This document shows, piece after piece, positions 1-8,735 of a DNA stretch of 64,000 nucleotides. Source of the DNA: Prolixibacteraceae bacterium UBA6029 (GTDB lineage Bacteria > Bacteroidota > Bacteroidia > Bacteroidales > Prolixibacteraceae). The position numbers and the translations under genes are program-made. A model generated the notes under the pieces. It saw nothing but the letters and a program-made list of their open reading frames with translations. It was not told the DNA's origin and searched no databases. Each line of letters opens with the position of its first letter. Position 1 is the stretch's first letter. The stretch is taken from positions 8,818 through 72,817 of the forward strand of contig DIZL01000031.1 in NCBI GenBank assembly GCA_002429385.1, given 5' to 3'.

Positions 1-540
1 CTGATGATCGACACCGTTGATTTAAATAAACCTGAAGGCCAGCGGAACAAAGCAATGCTCGAAACTTTGTATAGTTGCGGTCTTCGTGTTTCTGAATTAG
101 TTAACCTAAAGATTTCGAATTTGTCGTTTGATCAGGGTTACATTAAAGTTGAAGGAAAATCGAATAAGGAAAGATTGGTACCTGTAAGTGAAAAGGCTGT
201 TGAGGAAATCAACAAATATATGGATGTCTACCGAAAGACGCTGAAAATCTCCAAAGACAGTGAAGATATTCTTTTTCTGAACCGAAGAGGTAAAAAACTG
301 AGTCGTGTAATGATCTTTACAATTATTAAAAATCTGGCTATAAAAGCAGGTTTCGAAAAAAAGATTAGCCCTCATACTTTCCGTCACTCATTTGCTACTC
401 ACCTTATTAACGGTGGAGCAGATTTACGTGCAGTACAGGAAATGCTTGGTCACGAATCAATTTTAACGACAGAGATTTATACTCATCTTGATCGTGATTA
501 TTTGAAAACAACTCTAAATCAATTTCATCCCAGATCATAA
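1..540 (+). CDS. xerD: Tyrosine recombinase XerD, 5'-truncated by the window edge
   Basis: The reading frame is open to the first base of the window, so this is the C-terminal part of a longer gene (about 180 of the usual ~300 residues). Counting from the first visible Met (base 4), the tyrosine-recombinase catalytic set is present: Arg28 in GLRVSEL, His124 and Arg127 in HTFRHSFATH, His150 in LGHES and the nucleophile Tyr159 in TEIYTHLD. The short tail ending HPRS soon after the active-site helix is typical of XerC/XerD. These enzymes resolve chromosome dimers at dif together with FtsK. XerD is preferred over XerC from the overall look of the C-terminal motif block; the missing N-terminal domain prevents a firm choice. 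It is followed by its own terminator and by pckA, so nothing suggests a mobile integrase. Confidence 0.85.
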   Translation: MMIDTVDLNKPEGQRNKAMLETLYSCGLRVSELVNLKISNLSFDQGYIKVEGKSNKERLVPVSEKAVEEINKYMDVYRKTLKISKDSEDILFLNRRGKKLSRVMIFTIIKNLAIKAGFEKKISPHTFRHSFATHLINGGADLRAVQEMLGHESILTTEIYTHLDRDYLKTTLNQFHPRS

Positions 541-560
541 TTGATATAGGATTTCTTCTT

Positions 561-605
561 AAAAAGAATGTTAGGGAATTAATAATTTCTTAACATTCTT
601 TTTTT
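561..605 (+). terminator. Rho-independent terminator after xerD
   Basis: The arms AAAAAGAATGTTA (561-573) and TAACATTCTTTTT (591-603) pair around a 17-nt A/T-rich loop and run straight into a longer T tract. It lies 20 bases after the xerD stop codon. The rest of the gap up to pckA (606-789) shows no gene. Confidence 0.8.
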
Positions 606-789
606 TTGTACTAATCTGTTTATGTTTTGTCTGTCAAGTAATTAACAATTAACTATGCCCGTTCTACAATACCTAAACTGAAATGATCTTAATTTAATAT
701 TTGGCCTCCTGTGCCCGTTTGAAAATAAACTATTTTTGGTGTCGAGAAAATTTTGTTTTGTTGAAACTATTAAATTATAAACACTTAGT

Positions 790-2388
790 ATGAAAAACGT
801 TGATCTATTGAAGTACGGTATTAATACCAATGTAGAAATATTACATAATCCATCTTACGAAGAACTTTTCCAGGCAGAAATTGATCCTGCCAACGAAGGT
901 TTTGAAAAAGGTATCTTAACTAATACTGGTGCTGTATCTGTTGATACGGGTAAATTCACCGGACGTTCCCCTAAAGACAAATTTTTTGTAAAAGATGCAG
1001 TAACCGATGCTCATTTATGGTGGGATGGTTCTATCAACCGTCCAACAACCCCTGAAGTATTCGATCATTGCAAGGATTTAGTAACAAAACAGCTATCGAC
1101 TGCAAGCAAATTGTATGTTGTCGATACATTTTGTGGCACCAACGAGGATACCCGGTTGAAAGTTCGTTTTATCATGGAAGTTGCATGGCAGGCACATTTT
1201 GTAACCAATATGTTTATACGTCCTTCTCACTTTGAACTGGCTAACTACGGTGAACCTGATTTTGTATGCTTGAACGGTTCGAAAACAACAAACCCAAATT
1301 GGAAAGAACAAGGCTTGAACTCAGAAGTGTTCACATTGTTCAATTTGACTACCAAAATGCAGGTCATTGGTGGTACCTGGTATGGTGGTGAAATGAAGAA
1401 AGGTATTTTTGCCTTGATGAACTACTATTTACCTTTGAAAGGTATGGCTTCCATGCATTGCTCTGCAAACGTAGGTAAAGATGGTGATGTAGCTATCTTC
1501 TTTGGTCTTTCAGGAACGGGTAAAACGACTCTTTCTGCTGATCCAAAACGTTATTTAATTGGTGATGACGAACATGGTTGGGATAACAATGGTGTTTTCA
1601 ACTACGAAGGTGGTTGCTATGCAAAAGTTATTGACCTGAGCAAAGAAAATGAACCAGACATCTGGAGAGCTATACGTCGCGATGCTTTACTTGAAAATGT
1701 AACTGTAAAAGAAGATGGTACTCCTGATTATTCCGCTGCTGCTTCTAAAACAGAAAATACTCGTGTTTCTTATCCAATCTATTTCATCAACAAAATAGTT
1801 TCTCCATCAAGAGCTGGCCACGCTAAAAAGATTATTTACCTGTCAGCTGATGCATTTGGTGTATTGCCTCCGGTATCTATTCTGGACGAAAACTCAGCTC
1901 AATATCATTTTCTTTCAGGATTTACATCTAAACTGGCTGGTACAGAACGTGGTATAACAGAACCGGTTCCTTCTTTCTCCCCTGCATTTGGTGAAGCATT
2001 TCTGACCTTACATCCAACAATGTATGCAAAAACGCTGATTAGTAAAGCAAAAGAACATGGTGCAAAAGTTTACCTGGTAAACACAGGTTGGAACGGTACC
2101 GGCAAACGTATTTCGTTGAAAAACACACGTGCTATCATTGATGCTATCATTGACGGTTCAATCGATACATCAGAAACAATCAAAGTTCCTATCCTCAACC
2201 TGGTTGCTCCTAAAGCTCTGAATAATGTTGAAGCCGGCATTCTTGATCCTCGCGATACTTATGCAAATGTTGCAGAATGGGAAACAAAAGCAAAATCACT
2301 TGCCGCTAAATACATCAAGAATTTCGAACAATACTGTGACAATGATGCTGCCAAGGCTCTGATTCCTTCAGGACCACAATTAGACTAA
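790..2388 (+). CDS. pckA: Phosphoenolpyruvate carboxykinase (ATP)
   Basis: A 532-residue protein, the usual length for ATP-dependent PEPCK, which interconverts oxaloacetate plus ATP with PEP, CO2 and ADP in the cytosol. In Bacteroidota it is important both for gluconeogenesis and for CO2 fixation on the fermentative route to succinate and propionate. Visible motifs: the substrate-loop sequence TGRSPKDKF near residue 58, the GGTWYGGEMKKG block near residue 195, the P-loop GLSGTGKTTLS starting at residue 239, and the metal-binding GDDEHGW shortly after. The first ATG of the frame is taken as start; the protein begins MKNVDLLKYGI as in homologues. The gene is monocistronic: a terminator follows 21 bases after the stop and the next gene is convergent. 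Confidence 0.97.
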   Translation: MKNVDLLKYGINTNVEILHNPSYEELFQAEIDPANEGFEKGILTNTGAVSVDTGKFTGRSPKDKFFVKDAVTDAHLWWDGSINRPTTPEVFDHCKDLVTKQLSTASKLYVVDTFCGTNEDTRLKVRFIMEVAWQAHFVTNMFIRPSHFELANYGEPDFVCLNGSKTTNPNWKEQGLNSEVFTLFNLTTKMQVIGGTWYGGEMKKGIFALMNYYLPLKGMASMHCSANVGKDGDVAIFFGLSGTGKTTLSADPKRYLIGDDEHGWDNNGVFNYEGGCYAKVIDLSKENEPDIWRAIRRDALLENVTVKEDGTPDYSAAASKTENTRVSYPIYFINKIVSPSRAGHAKKIIYLSADAFGVLPPVSILDENSAQYHFLSGFTSKLAGTERGITEPVPSFSPAFGEAFLTLHPTMYAKTLISKAKEHGAKVYLVNTGWNGTGKRISLKNTRAIIDAIIDGSIDTSETIKVPILNLVAPKALNNVEAGILDPRDTYANVAEWETKAKSLAAKYIKNFEQYCDNDAAKALIPSGPQLD

Positions 2389-2409
2389 ACGTTAGTTTGT
2401 TGATATATG

Positions 2410-2440
2410 AAAACCCTGTTGGCAACATCAGGGTTTTTTT
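2410..2440. terminator. Terminator between convergent pckA and the SDR gene
   Basis: AAAACCCTG (2410-2418) pairs with CAGGGTTTT (2429-2437) and is followed by a T run, ending where the convergent gene's stop codon begins (2439). It serves pckA on the plus strand; the A-rich left arm would give a T run for the opposite direction too. Confidence 0.8.
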
Positions 2441-3296
2441 ATTGGATAATCTCAGCAATACATGAGTCGATGTCTGGGAAAGAAAACTCAAATCCTTCAT
2501 TCAATAATCGTTCAGGAACTACCTGAGGACTTTGAAGGAGCAGGGAGGAAGCTTCTCCTAATATAAACTTCAGACTAAAGGCAGGAACTGTAAACAATAC
2601 AGGTCTGTTCAGGAATTTTCCAAGTGTTTGAGTAAATGTTTTGTTGTCAATATTCTCCGGGGCAACCAGATTGTAAATTCCCTGCGCATTTCTATTCTCG
2701 ATGCACCAGAGGATTGCCCGGATTGCATCGCTGATGTGGATAAAGGGAAACGGTTGTCTTCCGTTTCCGATCTTACCACCCAATCCCATTTTAATAACGG
2801 GTACTAATTTCTGAATGGTTTTTGCCTCTTTGCCCAGTATCAGGCCAATCCTGAATATCACTTTGCGAACAGAGTGGGATAATTCGACAGCTGCATTTTC
2901 CCAACCTTTCACAACTTCTCCAACAAAATCTGATGCAAATGAGTTACTTCCCTCAGTATGTATTTTTCCTTGAGAATAAATCCCCACAGCTGAGGCTGAA
3001 ATAAATAAGTGTGGTCTTTTTCCTTCTGCCAAACTATTAATTGCCTTAACGATATTTTGAGTAGTATCTATCCGGCTTCGTACTATTTCATTTTTATTTG
3101 CCTTGGTCCACCGGGTCAGAATTGGCGCTCCTGCAAGGTTAATTACAACTGATGTTTCGGAGAGCAATGTCGCAAGTTGTTCTATGTCATATAATTTTGA
3201 TCTGGGTATTCGAATAATTTCGTGATGAGCTATTTCCAACTGATAAATCAGATTTTTTGCAATGTATCCGTTTGATCCTGAAACTGCAATTTCCAT
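2439..3296 (-). CDS. TIGR01777-type NAD(P)-dependent epimerase/SDR protein (YfcH-like)
   Basis: A 285-residue extended short-chain dehydrogenase. The N-terminus has the Rossmann nucleotide-binding loop GSNGYIAKNL (residues 7-16), then VVINLAGAPI and FISASAVGIYS, the latter holding the family's Ser and Tyr positions. The C-terminal part (RPVLFTVPAFSLKFILGE, then LLLQSPQVVPERLLNEGFEF) is the DUF1731 tail that defines the YfcH/TIGR01777 group, where the last block normally reads as a P-x-x-L-x-x-x-G-F motif. The physiological substrate of this family is not established, so only nucleotide-sugar-epimerase-like chemistry can be inferred. It is a single gene, convergent with pckA and divergent from the PBP gene, with a 281-bp shared upstream region. 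Confidence 0.85.
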   Translation of the reverse strand: MEIAVSGSNGYIAKNLIYQLEIAHHEIIRIPRSKLYDIEQLATLLSETSVVINLAGAPILTRWTKANKNEIVRSRIDTTQNIVKAINSLAEGKRPHLFISASAVGIYSQGKIHTEGSNSFASDFVGEVVKGWENAAVELSHSVRKVIFRIGLILGKEAKTIQKLVPVIKMGLGGKIGNGRQPFPFIHISDAIRAILWCIENRNAQGIYNLVAPENIDNKTFTQTLGKFLNRPVLFTVPAFSLKFILGEASSLLLQSPQVVPERLLNEGFEFSFPDIDSCIAEIIQ

Positions 3297-3529
3297 TTTG
3301 CAACAGATATTTGTAAATAGGGCTTGAATTTAACGAACAAATACCACTAAATTGAAATTTAAGTGAACTTTTCTAATTATAAACCCGATACGGGTCATTT
3401 TAATGTAATTTTGTACCAATCTAACTTGCCTATTTACCTAATGGGTATTAATGCCGGATTAATAATTAACAATCTGGTCTTGTTCCTTTGTTATTCTCTT
3501 TGATACAAATATTTATTTATTTTTTCAGT

Positions 3530-3537
3530 TAAGTTTG
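3530..3537 (+). promoter_or_regulatory. Bacteroidales -7 box (TAAGTTTG) upstream of the PBP gene
   Basis: TAAGTTTG matches the Bacteroides primary-sigma -7 consensus TAnnTTTG and lies 40 bases before the start codon at 3578. No TTTG at the usual 19-21 bp spacing is present (the nearest is 27 bp upstream), so the -33 element is weak or absent. The rest of the 3297-3577 gap shows only A/T-rich sequence. Confidence 0.45.
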
Positions 3538-3577
3538 TAATCAGCCAACTGATCGTTTAATAATTTGATTTTTAAAC

Positions 3578-6004
3578 ATGAAAAAGAAAACGCCCATTTC
3601 TTCGGTAAAGACAAAATCATCATCTAAAAAGAAGTCCGGATCAACAAAAAGTCTCAAGAGAAGATTTCTTATGTTTTTTCTGAAAGCTGGTATGGCTTTA
3701 ATATTACTGGGGTTTTTACTATTCCTGATTGTATATATTGGTTTTACCGGACCTGTGCCCTCCACTAAAGAATTGCAGAATATAAAGAATCCGGTGTCAA
3801 CCGAAGTGTACTCAAGTGATGGTCGGTTGTTGGGGCGTTACTACATTGAAAACAGAAGCAATGTGAGTTTTGACCAAATCTCACCCAATGTCATCAATGC
3901 CTTGGTGGCTACCGAAGATTCAAGGTTTTATCACCATCGGGGGATAGATGAAATTGCTTTAATCCGGGTCTTTTTTAAGTCAGTTCTGCTCCAGGACCAT
4001 AGTGCAGGTGGCGGTAGCACGCTTAGCCAGCAAATCGCCAAAAATCTCTATCCCCGGAAGTCTTTTGGCCCACTTACCATGCCTGTGAATAAACTGAGGG
4101 AATCAATCATTGCATACCGGCTTGAAAAATTGTATTCTAAAGATGAAATCCTTACCCTTTATCTAAATACGGTCCCATTTGCCGAAAATACTTTCGGAAT
4201 TGAAATAGCGGCTGAACGGTTTTTTAATAAAAATCCATCAAAACTCAGCGTACAGGAAGCAGCGACACTTATTGGAATGTTGAAGGCTAATAACAGTTAT
4301 AATCCTCGAAAAAATCCTGAGCGGTCGTTGGAGAGACGCAATATTGTTATAGATCAAATGTTGAAATACGGTTATCTTAACGAAGGCGAAGCGAAATTGT
4401 ATAAGGCTTCTCCATTAACCCTTAGCTATAATTTAATTACTTATAACGAAGGACCTGCACCATACCTGATGGAAAAAATCCGTCCATTTCTTCAATCCTG
4501 GTGCGAGGATCATATAAAAGACGATCAAACAGTATATAATTTGTTTACTGATGGATTGAAAATCAAAACTACAATCGACTTTGACATGCAATTGGCTGCT
4601 GAAAATGCAGTATCTGATCAAATGAAGATTCTGCAGACTCTTTTTGATTCGCATTGGGGTAAAAACAAACCCTGGGGAAGAGATCAGTCTGCTGTAAACC
4701 GTGCGATGAAGCGATCTGACAGATATCAGTCGCTAAAGAAAAACGGTGTGCCGGAGAATGAGATTAAGGAGATTTTCAATACATCCTCTTCCATTTCATT
4801 ATTCTCATGGAACGGAAAAAAACAGGTAGAAATGACTCCCATGGATTCCATTCAGTATTATTTGCAAATTTTGAATACTGGTTTTATGGCAATGGATCCG
4901 TTTTCAGGAGAACTTAAAGCCTATATCGGTGGTGATGATTTTCGCTATTTCAAATACGATCATACCACCTCAAGACGTCAGGTAGGTTCAACTTTTAAAC
5001 CAATCGTTTACCTGGCGGCATTAGAAGCAGGAATCTCGCCGGATACCTATTTTGCCAACGAAAGGAAGGTCTATGAAGCCTATGATAACTGGTCGCCTGA
5101 AAATTCTCACGATGATTACACCGGATATTATTCCATGGAAGGAGCCCTGGCTAAATCTATCAATACCATTGCTGTCGATGTATTGATGAAAACAGGGATA
5201 TCAAATGTGGTTGATCTGGCCAAACGAATGGGTATCGAGTCTGATCTGCATGAATATCCCTCATTGGCATTGGGTACCGCCTCGGTTTCCTTACAGGAAA
5301 TGGTATGTGTCTATTCCGAAATCCTCAATGGCGGTCATAAAATAAGTCCCTATTATTTAAAATCTATTTCATCAAATTCTGGCGTGATGTTGGAAGAATT
5401 TCCCAACGTTCAGTCCAATGAACAGGTGGCACAAACCGAAAACTGCAGGATCATTACCCAAATGCTGAAATCGGTTGTCAATGAAGGAACCGGTAGTTCC
5501 ATCAGGACACAGTGGGGAATTGATTCCGAGTTTGCAGGCAAAACCGGAACCACGCAGGATCAGGCTGATGGATGGTTTATCGGAATGACTCCAACATTAG
5601 TTGCAGGTGCATGGGTTGGGGGAGAAGATCCTTCCATTCATTTTGGTTCACTGGGCGAAGGTGCCGGAGGTCATACTGCACTACCTATTGTCGGACAGTT
5701 TTACAGCCAGATACTGCATCAGAGCAAATTCCAGAAAATAAGGAACGGTTCTTTCGAATTACCTTCTGAAGAAAATCTCGCCTTGATGAACATTCCTCCA
5801 TACCGTGAAATTATCGAAGTCGGATTAAAAGGATTTATCCATAACCTCTTCGGGAAAAAGGATGATCAAAGGAAATCTGATTTAAAAATGCAGGACAGAT
5901 CGACCCAAGAGCCGGCAAAACAAGAGGCTAAACCTGTCGCAGAAACGGAAAAAAAGCCATTCTGGCAAAGCATGAAAGAAATCTTCAAGAAGAAAAGCAA
6001 ATAA
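3578..6004 (+). CDS. mrcA: Class A penicillin-binding protein 1A (transglycosylase/transpeptidase)
   Basis: An 808-residue bifunctional peptidoglycan synthase. A Lys/Ser-rich cytoplasmic tail (residues 1-30) leads to one membrane anchor (about 32-55). The GT51 glycosyltransferase domain shows the catalytic motif EDSRFYHHRGID from residue 113, then GGSTLSQQIAKN and the EILTLYLN motif. The transpeptidase domain has all three penicilloyl-serine motifs: STFK at 471-474 (Ser471 nucleophile), SIN at 527-529 and KTG at 655-657. It polymerises lipid II and cross-links glycan strands on the periplasmic face. The C-terminal ~60 residues are charged and low in complexity, ending in a Lys-rich stretch. 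The clc gene follows after 15 bases, so the two are probably co-transcribed. Confidence 0.95.
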   Translation: MKKKTPISSVKTKSSSKKKSGSTKSLKRRFLMFFLKAGMALILLGFLLFLIVYIGFTGPVPSTKELQNIKNPVSTEVYSSDGRLLGRYYIENRSNVSFDQISPNVINALVATEDSRFYHHRGIDEIALIRVFFKSVLLQDHSAGGGSTLSQQIAKNLYPRKSFGPLTMPVNKLRESIIAYRLEKLYSKDEILTLYLNTVPFAENTFGIEIAAERFFNKNPSKLSVQEAATLIGMLKANNSYNPRKNPERSLERRNIVIDQMLKYGYLNEGEAKLYKASPLTLSYNLITYNEGPAPYLMEKIRPFLQSWCEDHIKDDQTVYNLFTDGLKIKTTIDFDMQLAAENAVSDQMKILQTLFDSHWGKNKPWGRDQSAVNRAMKRSDRYQSLKKNGVPENEIKEIFNTSSSISLFSWNGKKQVEMTPMDSIQYYLQILNTGFMAMDPFSGELKAYIGGDDFRYFKYDHTTSRRQVGSTFKPIVYLAALEAGISPDTYFANERKVYEAYDNWSPENSHDDYTGYYSMEGALAKSINTIAVDVLMKTGISNVVDLAKRMGIESDLHEYPSLALGTASVSLQEMVCVYSEILNGGHKISPYYLKSISSNSGVMLEEFPNVQSNEQVAQTENCRIITQMLKSVVNEGTGSSIRTQWGIDSEFAGKTGTTQDQADGWFIGMTPTLVAGAWVGGEDPSIHFGSLGEGAGGHTALPIVGQFYSQILHQSKFQKIRNGSFELPSEENLALMNIPPYREIIEVGLKGFIHNLFGKKDDQRKSDLKMQDRSTQEPAKQEAKPVAETEKKPFWQSMKEIFKKKSK

Positions 6005-6019
6005 AGAACGCATGTTGAA

Positions 6020-7777
6020 ATGAACAGAAAACTGGAGAAATTAATCATTGGAACCTCTGAAAAAAACCTGATCTATGTGTTGAGTTTTTTTGTAGGACTG
6101 GTCAGCGGAACCGCTGCTTTTGTGCTGAAAAATTTCATTCATTATGTCAGTCATTTTCTAACCCGGCATTTTAAAGATTCCGCTGAAAGTTATTTTTATC
6201 TGGCCTATCCAATGATTGGTATCTTAATAACTGTGTTGATCGTAAAATACCTAGTGAAAGATGATATCAGTCACGGGATTTCCAAAATCTTATCGGCATT
6301 ATCTAAAAAAGGCAGTCATATTAAGGAACACAACATGTTTTCCTCCATGGTAACCAGTGGATTTACCATCGGCTTTGGGGGCTCAGTTGGAGCTGAAGCG
6401 CCAATCGTTTATACAGGCTCAGCTATCGGATCCTATATTTCAAAAGTATTTAACCTCAATCAAAATCAAGTACGTTTACTAATCGGGTGTGGGGCTACAG
6501 GCGCAATTGCAGGTATCTTTAAGGCCCCTATTGCCGGGGTCATGTTTACGCTCGAAGTGCTGATGCTTGATCTAACCATGTCTTCCCTGATCCCTCTCCT
6601 GATTTCAGGAATCACGGCAGCTACATTGGCTTATTTCTTCATGGGAGATTCGGTTTCGTTTCATTTTGCAATCACCAACCAGTTCAGTTACATTAACCTT
6701 CCGTTTTACATCTTGCTTGGAATCCTTTGCGGGTTTATCTCCTTATACTTTACCCGGACCGGGATGTACGTCGAAAACCGGTTTAAGCAGATTAAAAACA
6801 GTTATACCAAACTGCTTGTTGGTGGAATTACCCTGGGCTTAATGGTCTTCATTTTCCCGTCCTTATGGGGCGAAGGATATGAATCGATCAATAAGATCTT
6901 TGTTGGCGATGGCGCTGATTTGCTTAACAACTCTGTCTTCTTCGATTGGAAAACCGAACCGGGTGTACTGATTCTGATCCTGGTCATAATCCTCTTCCTG
7001 AAGGTTGTGGCGATGGCAATTACAACCTCGAGCGGCGGGGTGGGTGGTATTTTTGCCCCGACCTTATTCATGGGAGCGGTTGGAGGATATATTCTGTCAT
7101 TGACAATGAATACTCTTTTCGGAACGCATCTGCCTCATGCCAATTTTGCATTAGCCGGTATGGGCGCCTTAATGGCAGGGGTTATGCATGCCCCGTTGCT
7201 TGGTATTTTCCTTATTGCTGAAATTACCGGGGGGTATCAGCTTTTGGTTCCTTTGATCATATCAGCAACTGTTGCTTATGTGACCATCACCCGCTTTGAA
7301 CCTCATTCGATTTATACCAAACGCCTGGCGGAATTAGGCGAGTTGGTAACCCATCACAAAGATAAAGCAGCCATGCATTATATGAACGTTAATGAGCTAA
7401 TTGAAACCGATTTTGAAGTAATATCACCCGACCTGAACCTGGGTGAGCTGACTTACTATATTGCCCGTTCAAAACGAGATTTGTTCCCTGTAGTCGATGA
7501 TAATGGGATGCTTGAGGGAATGATCAAAATGAATGATATCCGTAATCTGATGTTTGAACAGGAATTGTATGAAAAGATCAGCGTTCGTGACCTGATGTAT
7601 ATGCCCGAATTTTTTATCTCACCCAAAGACCCGATGGACATTATTGTTGAAAAATTCAGAACCAGCAAACGGTATAACCTGGCTGTGCTCGATGAAGGTA
7701 AATACATTGGATTTATTTCCAGGGCCAGGGTTTTCTCGGTTTACCGCGACACCATGGCCGATTTATCCTATGAATAG
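6020..7777 (+). CDS. clcA: ClC-family chloride channel/antiporter with C-terminal CBS pair
   Basis: A 585-residue membrane protein: a ClC core of about 420 residues followed by two CBS domains (about 455-580) that usually bind adenine nucleotides. ClC signatures are GSVGAEAP (121-128), GIFKAPIAGVMFTLE and SSGGVGGIFAPTLFMGA. The gating glutamate equivalent to E148 of E. coli ClcA is Glu126. The internal proton glutamate (E203 in E. coli) aligns with Val in FTLEVL, as in many ClC channels, so proton coupling may be altered or lost; that is inference from alignment by eye. It lies 15 bases downstream of the PBP gene. The transposon-like element 7790-8163 begins 12 bases after its stop codon, its target duplication starting at 7780. 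Confidence 0.92.
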   Translation: MNRKLEKLIIGTSEKNLIYVLSFFVGLVSGTAAFVLKNFIHYVSHFLTRHFKDSAESYFYLAYPMIGILITVLIVKYLVKDDISHGISKILSALSKKGSHIKEHNMFSSMVTSGFTIGFGGSVGAEAPIVYTGSAIGSYISKVFNLNQNQVRLLIGCGATGAIAGIFKAPIAGVMFTLEVLMLDLTMSSLIPLLISGITAATLAYFFMGDSVSFHFAITNQFSYINLPFYILLGILCGFISLYFTRTGMYVENRFKQIKNSYTKLLVGGITLGLMVFIFPSLWGEGYESINKIFVGDGADLLNNSVFFDWKTEPGVLILILVIILFLKVVAMAITTSSGGVGGIFAPTLFMGAVGGYILSLTMNTLFGTHLPHANFALAGMGALMAGVMHAPLLGIFLIAEITGGYQLLVPLIISATVAYVTITRFEPHSIYTKRLAELGELVTHHKDKAAMHYMNVNELIETDFEVISPDLNLGELTYYIARSKRDLFPVVDDNGMLEGMIKMNDIRNLMFEQELYEKISVRDLMYMPEFFISPKDPMDIIVEKFRTSKRYNLAVLDEGKYIGFISRARVFSVYRDTMADLSYE

Positions 7778-7789
7778 TGATTTATTAGT

Positions 7790-8163
7790 CAATGTCGTTT
7801 AGTTAAGAAAATATCTTAGTTAAAATCGTCATTGCGAGTATCCACCCAATTTTTTGACATAATGTAAATATGACAGAGAGAGAGAATATACCTTTCCCGG
7901 CAATCCCGAAGGGATTAAATGTTAGTCACCCCCAATGAAATTGGGGGATGAACCTCCAAGCGCCGCTACAGGAACCCTTAAAGGGTTCAATTACAACACT
8001 ATAAATATTGAACCCCTTCGGGGTTCCGGGTTATCCCCTGTGCCTTTTCCCTCAATTTCATTGGGGGTGAATAATATTCAATCCCTTCGGGATTATCGCC
8101 CCAGCTCCAGGTCATTGCAAGTCAGAAATTGTTTTCCAATGACTGCTAAACTAAACGACATTG
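7790..8163. mobile_element. 374-bp MITE-like element, copy 1, with 10-bp target duplication
   Basis: The ends CAATGTCGTTTAGTT and AACTAAACGACATTG are perfect inverted repeats. The 10 bases ATTTATTAGT occur immediately outside both ends (7780-7789 and 8164-8173), the mark of transposition. A second copy with its own, different target duplication sits at 57982-58356 in the same orientation. There is no transposase gene; the open frames inside differ between copies mainly at amino-acid-changing positions. The interior is a set of palindromes (AATCCCGAAGGGATT at 7902, CCCCCAATGAAATTGGGGG at 7929, GAACCCTTAAAGGGTTC at 7972, GAACCCCTTCGGGGTTC at 8010, AATCCCTTCGGGATT at 8080) arranged symmetrically about base ~7998. 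It is presumably moved by a transposase encoded elsewhere; a 9-12 bp duplication fits IS4-type enzymes. Confidence 0.85.
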
Positions 8164-8233
8164 ATTTATTAGTTTTTATAATTCAATCTGTTTACAATTC
8201 TTTACCAAAAGCATTTCTATTCAGGTAGTAAAT

Positions 8234-8620
8234 TCATTTTGTCAATCTAATATAATACAGGTAAATAGAGGAAAAGAGAGCTGTAAATATAGCATTGGTT
8301 ACTGAGAATGCATTCGAACCAAGCCAAACTACAGGTAAAAACAAGATGAAGGTTTGTGCAGCCAGGTAGAAATAAATCCCTGCCTGCTGTATCCGGTAAA
8401 GTTTAATGGCACCAGTAAGCGAAATACTGAAAGCCGCCATAAGCATAGCAAAATATAGCGGGCTAAGCTTTTCGGTGGAGGTAATGTTGGTAACCATCCT
8501 TATTTTTTCAGTAACAATTTTGAAAAAGACGGTTGCAATTAACATGCTGATAAAACCGATACTGCTTCCTGCAATACTGAATACACAGGCTGCTTCATAG
8601 AAAAGTGGTTTCTTTCTCAT
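8234..8620 (-). CDS. Small four-helix membrane protein, unknown function
   Basis: A 128-residue protein that I do not recognise. Four hydrophobic stretches (about residues 13-35, 55-75, 82-105 and 108-125) separated by short charged turns suggest four membrane helices with little outside the membrane. The N-terminus MRKKPLFYE is basic, favouring a cytoplasmic N-terminus. It is transcribed away from glyA; the 115-bp gap between the two starts must hold both promoters. It ends 61 bases from the right target duplication of the MITE-like element. The absence of frameshifts and the even hydrophobic pattern make it a probable real gene, but no function is assigned. Confidence 0.65.
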   Translation of the reverse strand: MRKKPLFYEAACVFSIAGSSIGFISMLIATVFFKIVTEKIRMVTNITSTEKLSPLYFAMLMAAFSISLTGAIKLYRIQQAGIYFYLAAQTFILFLPVVWLGSNAFSVTNAIFTALFSSIYLYYIRLTK

Positions 8621-8735
8621 CTTACCGAATATTAATTGTTCAAAAATACCTCATTTTTTGAATAACTTCATTTTTAAGGCAGCCTGTTTTTATTATACCT
8701 TTACCGCATCAATTTTAACCAATATTTTACCCATA

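Noticed and set aside
7935..8228. 97-residue open frame in MITE-like copy 1, with a counterpart at 58128-58418
   Set aside because: The frames lie inside the element and are kept open by its palindromes; differences between the copies mostly change amino acids, and the 3' ends run out into unrelated flanking DNA.
8658..8735. Extended start of glyA
   Set aside because: The 26 extra residues have no counterpart in the family, and a -7-like sequence lies within them.
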